DNA of 64,000 nucleotides from Anaerolineales bacterium (GCA_015075405.1 JABTUK010000001.1:1240001-1304000); one strand, 5' to 3'; shown: positions 42,787 through 51,820, counted from the stretch's first letter. Made by a program: numbers and translations. Notes: generated by a model from the letters alone, not told the origin.

Positions 42787-43557
42787 TTGTGGGAAGCCAT
42801 TGCCAATCTCAGTGACGCTATTCTGGTAGATAGCGCTACCGCAGCCAATAATCCATTTGCCTTACTACTTCAACGATCCCATAGTCACTTTCAAGGAAAG
42901 ATTCATTTTACCTCGGCATCGGCTATAACCCTGTTTACTGAGCATGACGTAGATACAGTTCTTCATTTATTATTTGCTCATAACCAATCGCGGGGAATAT
43001 TTGAGGCGATGTGCAACCCACCAGGAGGCGATTGGAGCGGATTATCTCTTTTTAATTTCCAAACAGGAGAAGAATATCGTTGGACTTCATTGCCACGAGT
43101 ATCAGGTATCGGGGGTAAGCGGCCTGATCATGTGATAGAGTTCCAATTAGACGATGGTCGCCTGGTTTTACTGGCAATTGAGTCAAAAAATAGAGCATTA
43201 AATCTTGAGTCTAATGTGGGTCATCGTTTAGCCGCATACACTGAGCAGTTAGTTGGAACATCTCCCACTATTTTTAGGGCTACAAATGCAGAATGGGATT
43301 TGTGGCAAAACGATACCATTTCTTTGCCCAGTTTAACTGTTCTATCGGGTGGCGCATTTTGTTGGTTAGGCGCGAAAGATTTAGAAGATACGCTTGCTCG
43401 ATGTCAACTCGATATTATTTTTGCTATTGATTTCAAATCAGTCGAACAGTCTGCTTTGCTGCATGTCAAAGCAGGGGCGCGGGCGAAGTTTTTGCTGCCC
43501 CAAATTTATAACCTGGTTCAACAATTTGGCGGGCGGCTCGAAATTGAGATACACTGA
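42787..43557 (+). CDS. C-terminal part of the TAG-interrupted restriction endonuclease (PD-ExK core)
   Basis: This frame could start with TTG at 42787 and give 256 residues. It holds the nuclease motif GGKRPDHVIEF followed by LLAIESKNRAL: Asp, then Glu-x-Lys 18-20 residues later, the PD-(D/E)xK pattern. It is in the same reading frame as the previous gene, with only the TAG and two codons between, so the two are halves of one gene. Its last 120 nt overlap the 3' end of the D12 methyltransferase gene on the other strand. Confidence 0.7.
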   Translation: MWEAIANLSDAILVDSATAANNPFALLLQRSHSHFQGKIHFTSASAITLFTEHDVDTVLHLLFAHNQSRGIFEAMCNPPGGDWSGLSLFNFQTGEEYRWTSLPRVSGIGGKRPDHVIEFQLDDGRLVLLAIESKNRALNLESNVGHRLAAYTEQLVGTSPTIFRATNAEWDLWQNDTISLPSLTVLSGGAFCWLGAKDLEDTLARCQLDIIFAIDFKSVEQSALLHVKAGARAKFLLPQIYNLVQQFGGRLEIEIH

Positions 43558-44358
43558 CTCTACAACCTTATCTATTCCCGTTTTCATCAACTTGGTAAAG
43601 GGGGAATTACCTGTTGGCAAGGCTAGTTGCGCTTGGAAGAGTTCAGCAGGAATAGTTGCTTTATAAGCTCGATGCCCGGCTACTCTATCAAATGTTAAAA
43701 CCCATTTTGCGCCAATTGTATTCAACCGTTGTAATTCCTCATAAAAATCATCAAGGTTAAACGTCTCAGGTACATATCGGCCCTTAGTTCCACCATAGGG
43801 AGGATCGAGAAAAACCAGATCACCAGCACGAACAGAAGCCAATGTTTCCCGGTAATCCGCGGCCGAAAACTCAACACCTTGAACTACGGAATTCCATTGA
43901 TAAATGATAGTTCGCAAACGGGCGGGGGAAATTCCCGGACGGGTGTGATGCAAAGAATTATTAAACTCTCGATTGCTATTGAAACGAATAAGCCCATTGA
44001 CACAAGTACGGCTCAGAAACAAGAGATCATGAGGATTGCGGGTAGCATTAAATGAGTCGCGGATGGCATAATAAGCGGTGTGCCCTTCTTTTTGCAAACG
44101 ATGCCAGCGGGCTTCGTATTCATTGGCCGTTACTTCGGGTACATCACGAATCGCTTGCCACAACTCAATCAATTCGGCAATGATATCCCCGGCTACTGCT
44201 GTTTGGCTCGGTCTAAATGCCAACATCGCCCCGCTACCTACAAACGGCTCAAAGTAACGTTCAGTTTCCGGCAAAAGTGTTGCTAACCAAACAGCTACGG
44301 CCCTTTTGCTGCCAGACCACTTGATGACAGGCTCGATAGGTATATTACGTTTCAACAT
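43438..44358 (-). CDS. D12-class (Dam-like) DNA adenine methyltransferase
   Basis: This is a 306-residue protein. It has motif X (IEPVIKWSGSKRAV, ~8-21), motif I (FEPFVGSGAML, ~37-47) and motif IV (FLDPPYGGTKGRY, ~185-197), in the alpha-class order with DPPY. Such enzymes make N6-methyladenine, often in GATC, though the target is unproven. The ATG at 44358 overlaps the end of the adjacent methyltransferase remnant by 14 nt. The C-terminal ~35 residues (from FEPPAKLLNQ) overlap the nuclease gene on the other strand and may be a later extension. It seems intact. Confidence 0.85.
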   Translation of the reverse strand: MLKRNIPIEPVIKWSGSKRAVAVWLATLLPETERYFEPFVGSGAMLAFRPSQTAVAGDIIAELIELWQAIRDVPEVTANEYEARWHRLQKEGHTAYYAIRDSFNATRNPHDLLFLSRTCVNGLIRFNSNREFNNSLHHTRPGISPARLRTIIYQWNSVVQGVEFSAADYRETLASVRAGDLVFLDPPYGGTKGRYVPETFNLDDFYEELQRLNTIGAKWVLTFDRVAGHRAYKATIPAELFQAQLALPTGNSPFTKLMKTGIDKVVESVYLNFEPPAKLLNQVINLGQQKLRPRPCFDMQQSRLFD

Positions 44359-45106
44359 GTTCAAATTCCAATGGCAATATGCCTGCTTGTCGTTGAACTT
44401 CATTGGCGACACGCTGGCAAGCCAAGTCAAAGTAGTCTTTGTCAATTTCAAACCCAACACATTCCAATTGGTAGCGTAACCCGGCCACAATCTCTGTCCC
44501 AGACCCTAAAAATGGTACTAGCAGGCTGCCACCTCGACGGGCAGAGATAAGCAACATCCTCTCGGTTAAACGCACAGGCTTCTGAGTAGGATGTTTGCCA
44601 TACTTTAGCTCTTCTTTGGCTTTGTTATTGGGAATATCCCAGACCGTACGGAGTTGTTTGCCTCGCTCTTTGAAGCTATCCTCAGTGAAAGCCGCCGCTT
44701 TAACATCTTCATAGTTAAAATAATATTCCCGTTTGCCATTGCCCGTATGCACCCACAAAATTGTCTCGTGGCTGGCAGTCAAACGGCGGGTTGATAGATT
44801 AGGAAAGGCATTACGTTTAAACCAAATGACCTCATTAATGATTTCTAAACCGAGGATTTGGCAGGCAACATTAAGAATACCGGAGTTATGATAGGTTGAA
44901 TGAAGCCAGATAGAGCCGGTCGGCTTGACCAGGCGCTTCAACTCATTTAACCAGCGCAGCGTAAATTCAAAACTTTCGATACCTTCTAACAAATCCCAGG
45001 TATGCCCGGCCAATTTCCATGCACCGCCAAAACCGGGTAAGGAGTGACCGTCATCCAGTTTCCAAATTGCTTCGGTTGAAGCATCATAAGGGGGATCGGC
45101 AATTTG
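44345..45106 (-). pseudogene. Beta-class DNA methyltransferase beheaded by the IS256 element
   Basis: The frame contains motif IV IADPPYDAST (from 45103) and, near the C-terminus, motif I LLVPFLGSGTEIVAGL, with HPTQKPVRL before it. This is a beta-class enzyme. Just upstream of IADPPY an in-frame TAA (45109-45107) occurs inside the IS end, and no canonical start lies before DPPY; the first TTG (45013) is downstream of it. About 30 N-terminal residues are missing and are not found beyond the other IS end. Together with the D12 gene and the nuclease it resembles the two-methyltransferase layout of DpnII/MboI-type systems. Confidence 0.8.
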
Positions 45107-46623
45107 TTAATGTCTTTAAGTTTTCGCAAAAGAAAACCGTTGATGTTTGGCGTGGTCACGAACCATCACCAGGTAAAAAATCGTTAGGCAACTATCTTCG
45201 TTGGGAAAGGAGCCAATTTCATCCGACTTAGCCCGAAATTCTCTAAAGAAACTGTAGGGGTCAAACATATCTTGCAAGTCAAAACCTTCCCGGAAGCTCG
45301 GCCTAATGAGCCAATCAACCTCAAAACAGCTTCCGGGAAGGTGCAACATTTCGCTGACCCCTACAAATTCTCTAAAGAAACGCTCCAACAAATTGGTGGA
45401 GTGGATCAAAGGCTGGAGGGCTGGCTCAAAGTGATAAAACTCAAAACAACGTTTCAGACCGTGATTAAAGTTTTTGACGGCTTTGGGTTCAAGGGCTTGC
45501 CATTTCTCATTGAACTTCTTTAGCCGTTGTTGCGCCTGTGTCCGAGTGGGCGCTTTGAAAATATCGTGAGCCTCCATGGCGATTTGAGTTTGACGCAGCC
45601 GCTTGGCCTGAGCTTCGGATAAAGGTTGGTTAGTCACAGGGTCAACCTCAGGCAAGGTTGAGTAAGTCAGGTAGCGTTCAAAGCCGCGGACTTTATGGAC
45701 GGTACAGCGTTGCAGTTTGGCTTGGGGTAAGTAGAGTTTCATGGCGGCGAGTAAACCTTTGGTGCCATCACTGACGACTAATTTGACCGCCTTTGCTTGT
45801 AGCCCGCGTTCAAGTAAATGCTGCCAAAAGGCCTGCCAACTTTGTTCGTCTTCGGCTTGGGCCACTTCGTAGTGTAGCAGATGATAATGTCCCTCGGGCC
45901 AGACGGCCCAGGCGGCCAAAATGACCCGCTCCTGGACCCGCCGCTCTTGGCGCGTGTGACCCGCCCGGTCTACCCAGGTGGCGGGGGTCGAGTAAAGGAT
46001 TTTGACCCACACCCCATCCACCAGGATGATCGGCGGGGTTTGGCTCAAGGGTTGCTGCTGCCAACGGTTCATCTTACTTTGAACCTGGAGGGTTACTTGA
46101 TTGATGGCACTCACCGATAGCACCGGTCCAAACAAAATCGTCAGGGCTTCTTGTAAATCGCGTAAAGAAAGCCCCAAAACGTACAGATACAGCAGGGCAT
46201 CTAACAAGTAACCCAGACAACGTTGGTAGCGAGTGAGAATTTTCCACTCCCGTTCTTTGTTGCCTGAGCGTAACTTGGGCACCCGTAGATCAGGAATTTC
46301 ACCGTGATCGGTTGTCACTCGCCGCTTGAAATAACCAGACCGAGACCCTTTGGCCCGACCTGGCTGTCGTTCGTAACGGCCAAAGCCCAGGTGTTCGCTC
46401 AATTCTTGGCGTAAGGCTTCTTCCAGACAGCTTTTCACACTCTCTAAGGCCGCTTGCCGCAGGCTTTGTTTCAGACTGTCGTTTAGCTCACTTTGAAAGC
46501 TCTCTCGCCAGATTAACTCAATTTGTTTCTTTTTTTAGTGATAATCATTGGTCATTCCTATCCTATTTTGTGCTTAAATACCCTTAACTTGCCATGATTT
46601 TGCGAAAATTAAAAGACACTAAC
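45106..46623. mobile_element. IS256-family insertion sequence
   Basis: The element is about 1518 bp. Its ends are inverted repeats of 26 bp with 23 matches: GTTAATGTCTTTAAG... at left and, inverted, GTTAGTGTCTTTTAA... at right, both running into TTTTCGCAAAA. One transposase gene fills it. No exact 8-9-bp target duplication is visible: the flanks are GGCAATTT and GCGATTGT. This suggests flank loss or an imperfect boundary. Insertion removed the start of a DNA methyltransferase gene. Confidence 0.8.
45116..46548 (-). CDS. IS256-family (Mutator-type) transposase, probably expressed by frameshift
   Basis: The main frame (45116-46438 from GTG, 440 codons) has the DDE residues: Asp in ILVDGVWVK, Asp in VVSDGTKGLL, Glu in STNLLERFFREF, plus the CTVHKVRG element. 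The frame stays open upstream to ~46530 without any start and encodes KQIELIWRESFQSEL, a normal N-terminus. An ATG with a ribosome-binding site lies at 46548 in another frame, and a run of seven A (46536-46530) connects the two by a -1 slip. Either slippage is used or one base is missing. The stop lies inside the left inverted repeat. Confidence 0.8.
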
Positions 46624-46632
46624 GCGATTGTA

Positions 46633-46666
46633 AGATGGAGTCCAAAGCTTGCTTTGGACTCCATCT
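46633..46666. repeat. 34-bp perfect palindrome beside the IS
   Basis: AGATGGAGTCCAAAGC and its complement enclose TT. The 21-base core GGAGTCCAAAGC... is the same as the left arm of the nested palindrome at 19638-19684, so it is a shared repeat unit. It lies 10 nt from the IS right end. Confidence 0.8.
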
Positions 46667-46682
46667 CCAACTGTTTTGCAAG

Positions 46683-46710
46683 TTGCATCCGAGGCCAGAC
46701 ATGCTATACT
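46683..46710 (+). promoter_or_regulatory. Promoter of the quinone oxidoreductase gene
   Basis: TTGCAT (46683-46688), 16 nt, TATACT (46705-46710) with TGC before the -10. The gene starts at 46754, giving a ~37-nt leader. Confidence 0.6.
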
Positions 46711-46753
46711 CAGCCCGGAAAATTGAATTAGCCATCTCAGGAGGAGCAAACTC

Positions 46754-47722
46754 ATGAAAGCTATCCGTGTTCACGAATTTGGCGGTCCCGAAATGCTGCG
46801 CTGTGACGACTTGCCTGTGCCCGAACCGGGCCAGGGCGAGGTTCTGGTCAAGATGGCGGCAGCCGGGGTTAACTTTATTGACATCTACCATCGCATTGGC
46901 ATCTACCAGCAGCCGCTGCCGACCACGCTGGGCGTCGAGGGGGCCGGCACGGTGGCCGCCGTCGGGCCAGGCGTGACCGAATTTAAGCCGGGTGATCCGG
47001 TGGCTTTCAGCGGGCCGCAGGGGGCTGATGCCGAGTACACGCTCGTCCCGGCGGCCAAGTTGGTGCCTGTTCCGGCGGCGCTCGACCTGTCTCTGGCGGC
47101 GGCGGTTTTGCTGCAAGGGATGACGGCGCACTTTTTAACCCACAGCACCTTTCCGCTCAAAAAAGGTGACATCACGCTCATTCACGCGGCCGCGGGTGGA
47201 GTCGGCTTGCTGCTGGTGCAGATGGCTAAAATGCTGGGCGCGACCGTCATCGGCACCACTTCGAGCGAAGAAAAAGCCCAACTGGTCCGTGAAGCCGGAG
47301 CTGACCACGTGATTCTTTACACTCAAGCCGATTTTGAAGCCGAAACCAAGCAGTTCAGCGGGGGGCGCGGCGTGGATGTGGTCTATGACTCGGTCGGCCA
47401 GACGACATTTGAAAAAAGCCTCAACGTGCTGCGGATGCGCGGCATGCTGGTGCTGTTCGGCCAATCCAGCGGTAAAGTCCCGCCAATTGACCCGCTTATT
47501 TTGAACAGCAAAGGCTCGCTTTTTCTCACCCGGCCTACAGTGTTTCATTACACCGCCACCCGCGAAGAGCTGCTGTGGCGCTCCGGCGATGTCTTCAACT
47601 GGGTGGCCGCTGGTCAACTCCAGGTACGGGTTGATCGCCAACTGGCCCTGGCTGATGCCGCCGAAGCGCATCGCCTGCTGGCCAGCCGCCAGACGGCGGG
47701 TAAGTTATTGCTGCTGCCATGA
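46754..47722 (+). CDS. Zinc-free NADPH:quinone oxidoreductase (MDR superfamily)
   Basis: This is a 322-residue protein. It has the N-terminal MKAIRVHEFGGPEMLRCDDL, GVNFIDIYHRIGIY, and GVEGAGTV typical of Qor-type quinone reductases, with no zinc-binding cysteines. The NADPH-binding glycines are in HAAAGGVGLLLVQMAK, and the family FGQSSG block is present. It would reduce quinones with NADPH by one electron. CAGGAGGAG precedes the ATG. A repeat hairpin follows, and the next gene is a thioesterase with no obvious link. Confidence 0.88.
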   Translation: MKAIRVHEFGGPEMLRCDDLPVPEPGQGEVLVKMAAAGVNFIDIYHRIGIYQQPLPTTLGVEGAGTVAAVGPGVTEFKPGDPVAFSGPQGADAEYTLVPAAKLVPVPAALDLSLAAAVLLQGMTAHFLTHSTFPLKKGDITLIHAAAGGVGLLLVQMAKMLGATVIGTTSSEEKAQLVREAGADHVILYTQADFEAETKQFSGGRGVDVVYDSVGQTTFEKSLNVLRMRGMLVLFGQSSGKVPPIDPLILNSKGSLFLTRPTVFHYTATREELLWRSGDVFNWVAAGQLQVRVDRQLALADAAEAHRLLASRQTAGKLLLLP

Positions 47723-47770
47723 TTTCTCTTTTTGGATAGCTACTCAGCCACCACCTCACCTGAGCCTTGT

Positions 47771-47837
47771 GACCGCTGACGGCCGACCGCCGACTGCCAA
47801 GCAAATTACTGCGGTCGGCGGTCAGTGGTCGGCGGTC
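47771..47837. repeat. Heptanucleotide hairpin after the quinone oxidoreductase gene
   Basis: GACCGC-core units recur every 7 nt (47771, 47778, 47785, 47792). The complementary GCGGTCG-type units lie at 47811-47837. About 22 of 27 positions pair around a 13-nt loop. The TGACCGC and CGACCGC units are also present at 8381-8408. Confidence 0.8.
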
Positions 47838-47880
47838 GTGCGGGTAGGGTTGAGTAGTTGATTTTTAGACAAGGTAAGCT

Positions 47881-48309
47881 ATGGACGGCTTTCGTCACAT
47901 CACCCCCATTGAAGTTCGCTTTAGAGATCTGGATGTGTTTGGACACGTCAACAACGGCGTCATTTTTACCTATATCGAGACGGCCCGGATTCGTTATCTA
48001 GTAGATGTAGACATTCGCTCGCCACGGGCGGGTTGGAATGATATTGCTTTTATTCTGGCTCACATCAACTGCGATTTCCGCCAGCCGATTTTTTATGGTC
48101 AGCGGGTGGAAGTCGGTTCGCGTATTGTTGACATTGGCCGGACCAGCATGAGATTGGCCCATCGCATCGAGGCCGACGGCAAACTGGCCGCCGAAGGCGA
48201 CGGGATTCTGGTGCATTACGATTACAACAACCAATGCAGCACCCCTATCCCGGCCGAGATGCGGGCGAAAATTGAAGCGTTTGAACAGGGTAGCAAAGTC
48301 GCAGAGTAG
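47881..48309 (+). CDS. Hot-dog acyl-CoA thioesterase (YbgC/4HBT type)
   Basis: This is a 142-residue protein. VRFRDLDVFGHVNNGVIFTYIETARI is the YbgC/FadM family signature, with the catalytic Asp in DLDVFGHVNN. The rest is a single hot-dog fold (FILAHINCDFRQPIFYGQRVEV). It hydrolyses acyl-CoA thioesters; chain-length preference is unknown. A pairing with lipid or PHA turnover is possible. The ATG is preceded by AAGGTAAGCT. Confidence 0.88.
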   Translation: MDGFRHITPIEVRFRDLDVFGHVNNGVIFTYIETARIRYLVDVDIRSPRAGWNDIAFILAHINCDFRQPIFYGQRVEVGSRIVDIGRTSMRLAHRIEADGKLAAEGDGILVHYDYNNQCSTPIPAEMRAKIEAFEQGSKVAE

Positions 48310-48316
48310 CAATCTC

Positions 48317-48351
48317 TGGCTACTGACTTCTGATAACTGATTACTACTTTC
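48317..48351. repeat. Heptanucleotide array before the HAD gene
   Basis: TGGCTAC, TGACTTC, TGATAAC and TGATTAC follow every 7 nt (48317-48344), then TACTTTC. It is a single-arm copy without a clear complementary partner. Confidence 0.75.
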
Positions 48352-48365
48352 TTGAGGAGTTTCCT

Positions 48366-49091
48366 TTGGATAATTCCCGGTTTGGAAGGGACTTTTCTCA
48401 CATCACCACCGTTATTTTTGATATGGACGGCACGCTCATCAAGCACACCTGGCGCTTGAGTCAACTTACCGAAACCCTCTTTGCCCGTTTTGCCGACCGG
48501 TTGGCTCCGCTGACGCACGATGAGTTTTTTGACTGTTTCTGGCCGCGCAATGAGGATATGTGGTACATGATGGTAGATGGCGTGCTCGATGGGGATACGG
48601 CGGCCCGTTACAGCTATATCAATACATTACGCACCTTAAAAAAGGACACCTCACTGGCCGAGGCCATGGTCAACGGCTGGAATGAACTGGTACTGAACGA
48701 AGCCATCCCTTTTGAGGAGACACCGGCCGTGCTGGCGGCGGTGCGGGCTAAATACAAAGTTGGCATTTTGACCAACGGCTTTACCACCTTGCAGCGCGGA
48801 AAAATCGAACGGTACGGGTTGGATGAGCAAGTTGATTTTACGCTGGTGTCGGAGGAAGCCGGTTATCACAAGCCAGACAAGCAGATTTTTTGGGCTGCTC
48901 TCGATCTGGCTGGCGGTGTATTGCCGGAACAAACCTTGTTTGTCGGCGACAGTTTGATCGCGGACATACGCGGGGCCGAAGACGCCGGGCTGACGCCTAT
49001 TTTTCTGAATATTGAGGGGGATAGCGACCCACCGCCCGGCATTATCACCATTCGCCAACTAAGCGAGCTATTGACATTACTAAAATTGTAA
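48366..49091 (+). CDS. HAD-superfamily hydrolase
   Basis: This is a 241-residue protein. HAD motif I is IFDMDGTLIKH, with the nucleophile and general-acid Asp. A helical cap of the YjjG/pyrimidine-nucleotidase type follows. Motif II is the Thr in VGILTNGFTTLQRG, motif III the Lys of YHKPDKQIFW, and motif IV FVGDSLIADIRGAEDAG. It may dephosphorylate small metabolites; the substrate is unknown. It starts with TTG at 48366 after GAGGAG (7 nt). Confidence 0.87.
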   Translation: MDNSRFGRDFSHITTVIFDMDGTLIKHTWRLSQLTETLFARFADRLAPLTHDEFFDCFWPRNEDMWYMMVDGVLDGDTAARYSYINTLRTLKKDTSLAEAMVNGWNELVLNEAIPFEETPAVLAAVRAKYKVGILTNGFTTLQRGKIERYGLDEQVDFTLVSEEAGYHKPDKQIFWAALDLAGGVLPEQTLFVGDSLIADIRGAEDAGLTPIFLNIEGDSDPPPGIITIRQLSELLTLLKL

Positions 49092-49143
49092 AGAAGGTTG
49101 GGGATAAGGCTTTGGGGTGAGCTTTTTAAATCCAGAGGTTCGG

Positions 49144-50313
49144 TTAATGCGACTGAACCGGGACACTTTTTAGCACATCGAGTAAGGCCTGGCTGTACCT
49201 ATCAAACTGCCAGTTGCCCAGTACCCCCAGATGGGCCAGCATCGTCAGCGTTTGAGGGTTGTAGCGGGCAATGTCCATCAGCGCATTGTTGCTGATAATC
49301 ACATCCGGTTCCACGCCGCGCTCGGCGGCTAGCATATTACGCCATTGGCGCAGCGATTCATAGCGAATTACAGTGTCTTCGTCGGGGCGATGGTGGTTAG
49401 AATGATACTGCGGCGGCGGCGCGGTCAAGCCTTCTTGAATTGCTTTGAGAATATGCTGGGCATCGTGCTGGAGAAGTTTGGCCCCCAACCCTTTGATCTC
49501 TTGTAAAGCGCGCTCCGTGCGGGGCTGCTCTTTGGCTAAGTGCAATAAAGCCAGATCATTTATCACTTTAAAGGGCGGACGGTCAATTTTCCGGGCAATT
49601 TTATCGCGCATAATAAACAGTTCGCGCAAAATAGCCTGCTGTTGCGCGTCAAGGTCTCTGCTGCCTTTAATCCGCCAGAAATCATTGGGGTCAAATACCT
49701 TGTGGGTAGGCTGAACCTGGGTTTGACGCTCAAACGCCTCCTGAGCTTCTTGCCAGCGTTTTTGTTCCTTTAATTGTTTTATTTGAATCTCGCGGAGCGG
49801 CAGCAGGTAGTGGGTGTCCAGCCGGGCATAATCCAAAGCTTGCTGGCTGAGAGGGCGCTGGCCCCAGTTGTGGCGTTGAAATCGCTTGTCGAGCTTTACC
49901 CCAAAATACTCTTCTAAAATTGGCCCCAAACCGTAACGCGGCCAGCCGAGGATGCGGGCGGCCAGCATGGTGTCAAACAGGTTGGTAAAGGTAAAGTTAT
50001 AATCACGTTTCAGGCTGAGCAGGTCATACTCGGCGGCATGGAATACTTTTTGACTGGCCGGATCAGCAAAAAGCGGGGCCAAACTAGACACATCAACGCT
50101 GAGAGGGTCTACCAGGTAATCGGCGTAGGGAGTGGAAAATTGGATCAGGCAAACTTTTTCAAAGTAGCTGTAAAGACTGTCGCTTTCCGTATCAACCGCC
50201 AGCAACGGTTCATTAGCCAGTTCTTTAATCAGGTTGACCAACTTGGGCCGCGAATCTATCCAAACCGGTTGTTTGGTAGGTATTGAATTACGAGATAGGG
50301 CAAGCTGAATCAT
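49144..50313 (-). CDS. rnd: Ribonuclease D
   Basis: This is a 389-residue protein. The DEDD 3'-5' exonuclease domain (~20-190) has LLAVDTESDSLYSY (Asp, Glu), FHAAEYDLLSLKRD (Asp), and DYARLDTHYLLPL (Tyr, Asp). HRDC domains follow (QAILRELFIMRDKIARK, then VIRYESLRQWRN). It matures tRNA 3' ends. The start at 50313 (MIQLALSRNS) is preferred over a frame extension from 50385. It converges with the HAD gene. Confidence 0.9.
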   Translation of the reverse strand: MIQLALSRNSIPTKQPVWIDSRPKLVNLIKELANEPLLAVDTESDSLYSYFEKVCLIQFSTPYADYLVDPLSVDVSSLAPLFADPASQKVFHAAEYDLLSLKRDYNFTFTNLFDTMLAARILGWPRYGLGPILEEYFGVKLDKRFQRHNWGQRPLSQQALDYARLDTHYLLPLREIQIKQLKEQKRWQEAQEAFERQTQVQPTHKVFDPNDFWRIKGSRDLDAQQQAILRELFIMRDKIARKIDRPPFKVINDLALLHLAKEQPRTERALQEIKGLGAKLLQHDAQHILKAIQEGLTAPPPQYHSNHHRPDEDTVIRYESLRQWRNMLAAERGVEPDVIISNNALMDIARYNPQTLTMLAHLGVLGNWQFDRYSQALLDVLKSVPVQSH

Positions 50314-50715
50314 AAAAACAGATACTATGGATGTGGCTCGACAGGTCAGCTTTTCTGGCCCTTTCGCAGGGAAAAAGCCGGTCACCAGGATTATAGTAGG
50401 TCTATAATAGCATGAGGTAGAAGCAAGTTCAAATTTGCAAAGAGAATAGGGGAGACGATTGTGGGACTTTCGCTCTATTGGATTCTTAAAGTGAGCGTGT
50501 TATATTAATAAAAGCAGGCTCAGCATCATAGATTATTCTCAGTAGATCCAATTTTTCACCGTAGCTGGCGCATTCCTATGCGTCAGCGGGCGGCATAGGG
50601 AGCCACCCTACGGGAAATTTGCATCCACTGATTCTGGCTATTAATAACTCCACGCGGAACACGAGGCTACTCTGAGCTTTTTGCCGAAATCCAACCTGCC
50701 CCATACTGCAACTTT

Positions 50716-50737
50716 GGCCGCGCCTGAAGGTGCGGCC
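50716..50737 (+). terminator. Weak hairpin within the 50314-50849 gap
   Basis: GGCCGC (50716-50721) pairs with GCGGCC (50732-50737), followed by TGTTTTAC. The 536-nt gap also holds the promoter at 50771. Apart from a CTGGCGCATT...TGCGTCAG inverted pair near 50565-50588 I see no gene in it. Confidence 0.4.
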
Positions 50738-50770
50738 TGTTTTACACCATGTTAACGTGCATTTGGAAGG

Positions 50771-50799
50771 TTGACTCAAACTCTTTGAGCGGGTATAAT
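50771..50799 (+). promoter_or_regulatory. Sigma-70 promoter for the DUF4388/GTPase genes
   Basis: TTGACT (50771-50776), exactly 17 nt, TATAAT (50794-50799). A start near 50806 gives a ~44-nt leader to the ATG at 50850. Confidence 0.8.
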
Positions 50800-50849
50800 A
50801 GGCCATCCTAAAAATCTACAGAGTGCCCTCAAGGACACGGTAAGTAGCA

Positions 50850-51683
50850 ATGGCGTTAAAAGGAAATCTTCGCGACTTTAGCACCACGCAACTCCTAAAC
50901 CTGGTTAATTTGGCTCGAAAAACCGGGAAGCTAAGTATCAACAGCCCCAACCAGAATGCGGCGCTTTATTTTAGAGAAGGCCGACTGGTGTATGCTGCTA
51001 CCAATACCCAAGAGGGGCATCTGGCCGCCATGCTTCTAAAAACGGGTAAACTCACCAGGGAACAAGCCGAAGCCATTAACAGTCAGACTGGTAATTCGTC
51101 CGACAGGGTGATGGGCAAATATTTGATGGATGCCCGCATGGTGTCGAGAGATGACATTGTTCAGGGCGTTAAAGATTATATGCTGGAAATTGTGTATGAT
51201 CTTTTCACCTGGACCGATGGCGACTTCTTTTTTGAGCAAGATGCTTTGCCCGCCAATGATCGCATTACCGTTCCGCTTAACCTTGATAATGTGATTTTGG
51301 AAGGCAGCCGGCGCATCGAGCAGTTTGAAAAACTGCAAGATGAACTGCCCGACCTGGGGATGATTGCCCTAAAAATTACCGACAAACCGCTGCGGGACGT
51401 CAAGCTAACTCAGGATGATTGGCGGGTTATCTCCCATATCCATCCGCGTAATTCGGTCAAACAAATTGCCATGAACAATAATATGGACGAGTTCCAGATT
51501 AGAAAAATTGTTTATGGCATGCTGCAAGCCGGGCTGGTAGAAATTATCCGGCCCGAAGGATTGGAACAACAAAAGAAGACCCTTACGCCTCTGACTCGGG
51601 CCGGGCGAAAAGCGGCCAGCCAATCCCCTGCTGAAAAACGCAGCGTTGTGACCAAACTCATTGATCGAATCAGACGTATTTAG
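50850..51683 (+). CDS. DUF4388-domain signalling protein
   Basis: This is a 277-residue protein. The N-terminal ~100 residues (MALKGNLRDFSTTQLLNLVNLARKTGKL) are a DUF4388/PATAN-type domain, with ALYFREGRLVYA as a strand pair. A second helical part (YLMDARMVSRDDIVQGV, YDLFTWTDGDFFFE) follows. A winged-helix-like segment (NSVKQIAMNNNMDEFQIRKI) lies near the C-terminus, then a basic tail. Such proteins are common next to MglA/Rab-like GTPases, and the next gene is one. It has its own promoter. Confidence 0.72.
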   Translation: MALKGNLRDFSTTQLLNLVNLARKTGKLSINSPNQNAALYFREGRLVYAATNTQEGHLAAMLLKTGKLTREQAEAINSQTGNSSDRVMGKYLMDARMVSRDDIVQGVKDYMLEIVYDLFTWTDGDFFFEQDALPANDRITVPLNLDNVILEGSRRIEQFEKLQDELPDLGMIALKITDKPLRDVKLTQDDWRVISHIHPRNSVKQIAMNNNMDEFQIRKIVYGMLQAGLVEIIRPEGLEQQKKTLTPLTRAGRKAASQSPAEKRSVVTKLIDRIRRI

Positions 51684-51820
51684 CTCTTTTCAAGAACAAC
51701 CCCAGCTTATTTATCTGGGTTTCAAACCAAAAAATTTAGAAATAAGAATTTGGACACACTCTGTTTCTTATTTCTAACAAATTCAAATAATTCAAAGTCT
51801 CTATGAGGTAGGCCGATCCG

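Noticed and set aside
45106-46623. Target-site duplication for the IS
   Set aside because: GGCAATTT and GCGATTGT match at only about half the positions, so no duplication is claimed.
50440-50760. Possible small RNA in the gap before the DUF4388 gene
   Set aside because: Only weak inverted repeats and no promoter-terminator pair specific to it.
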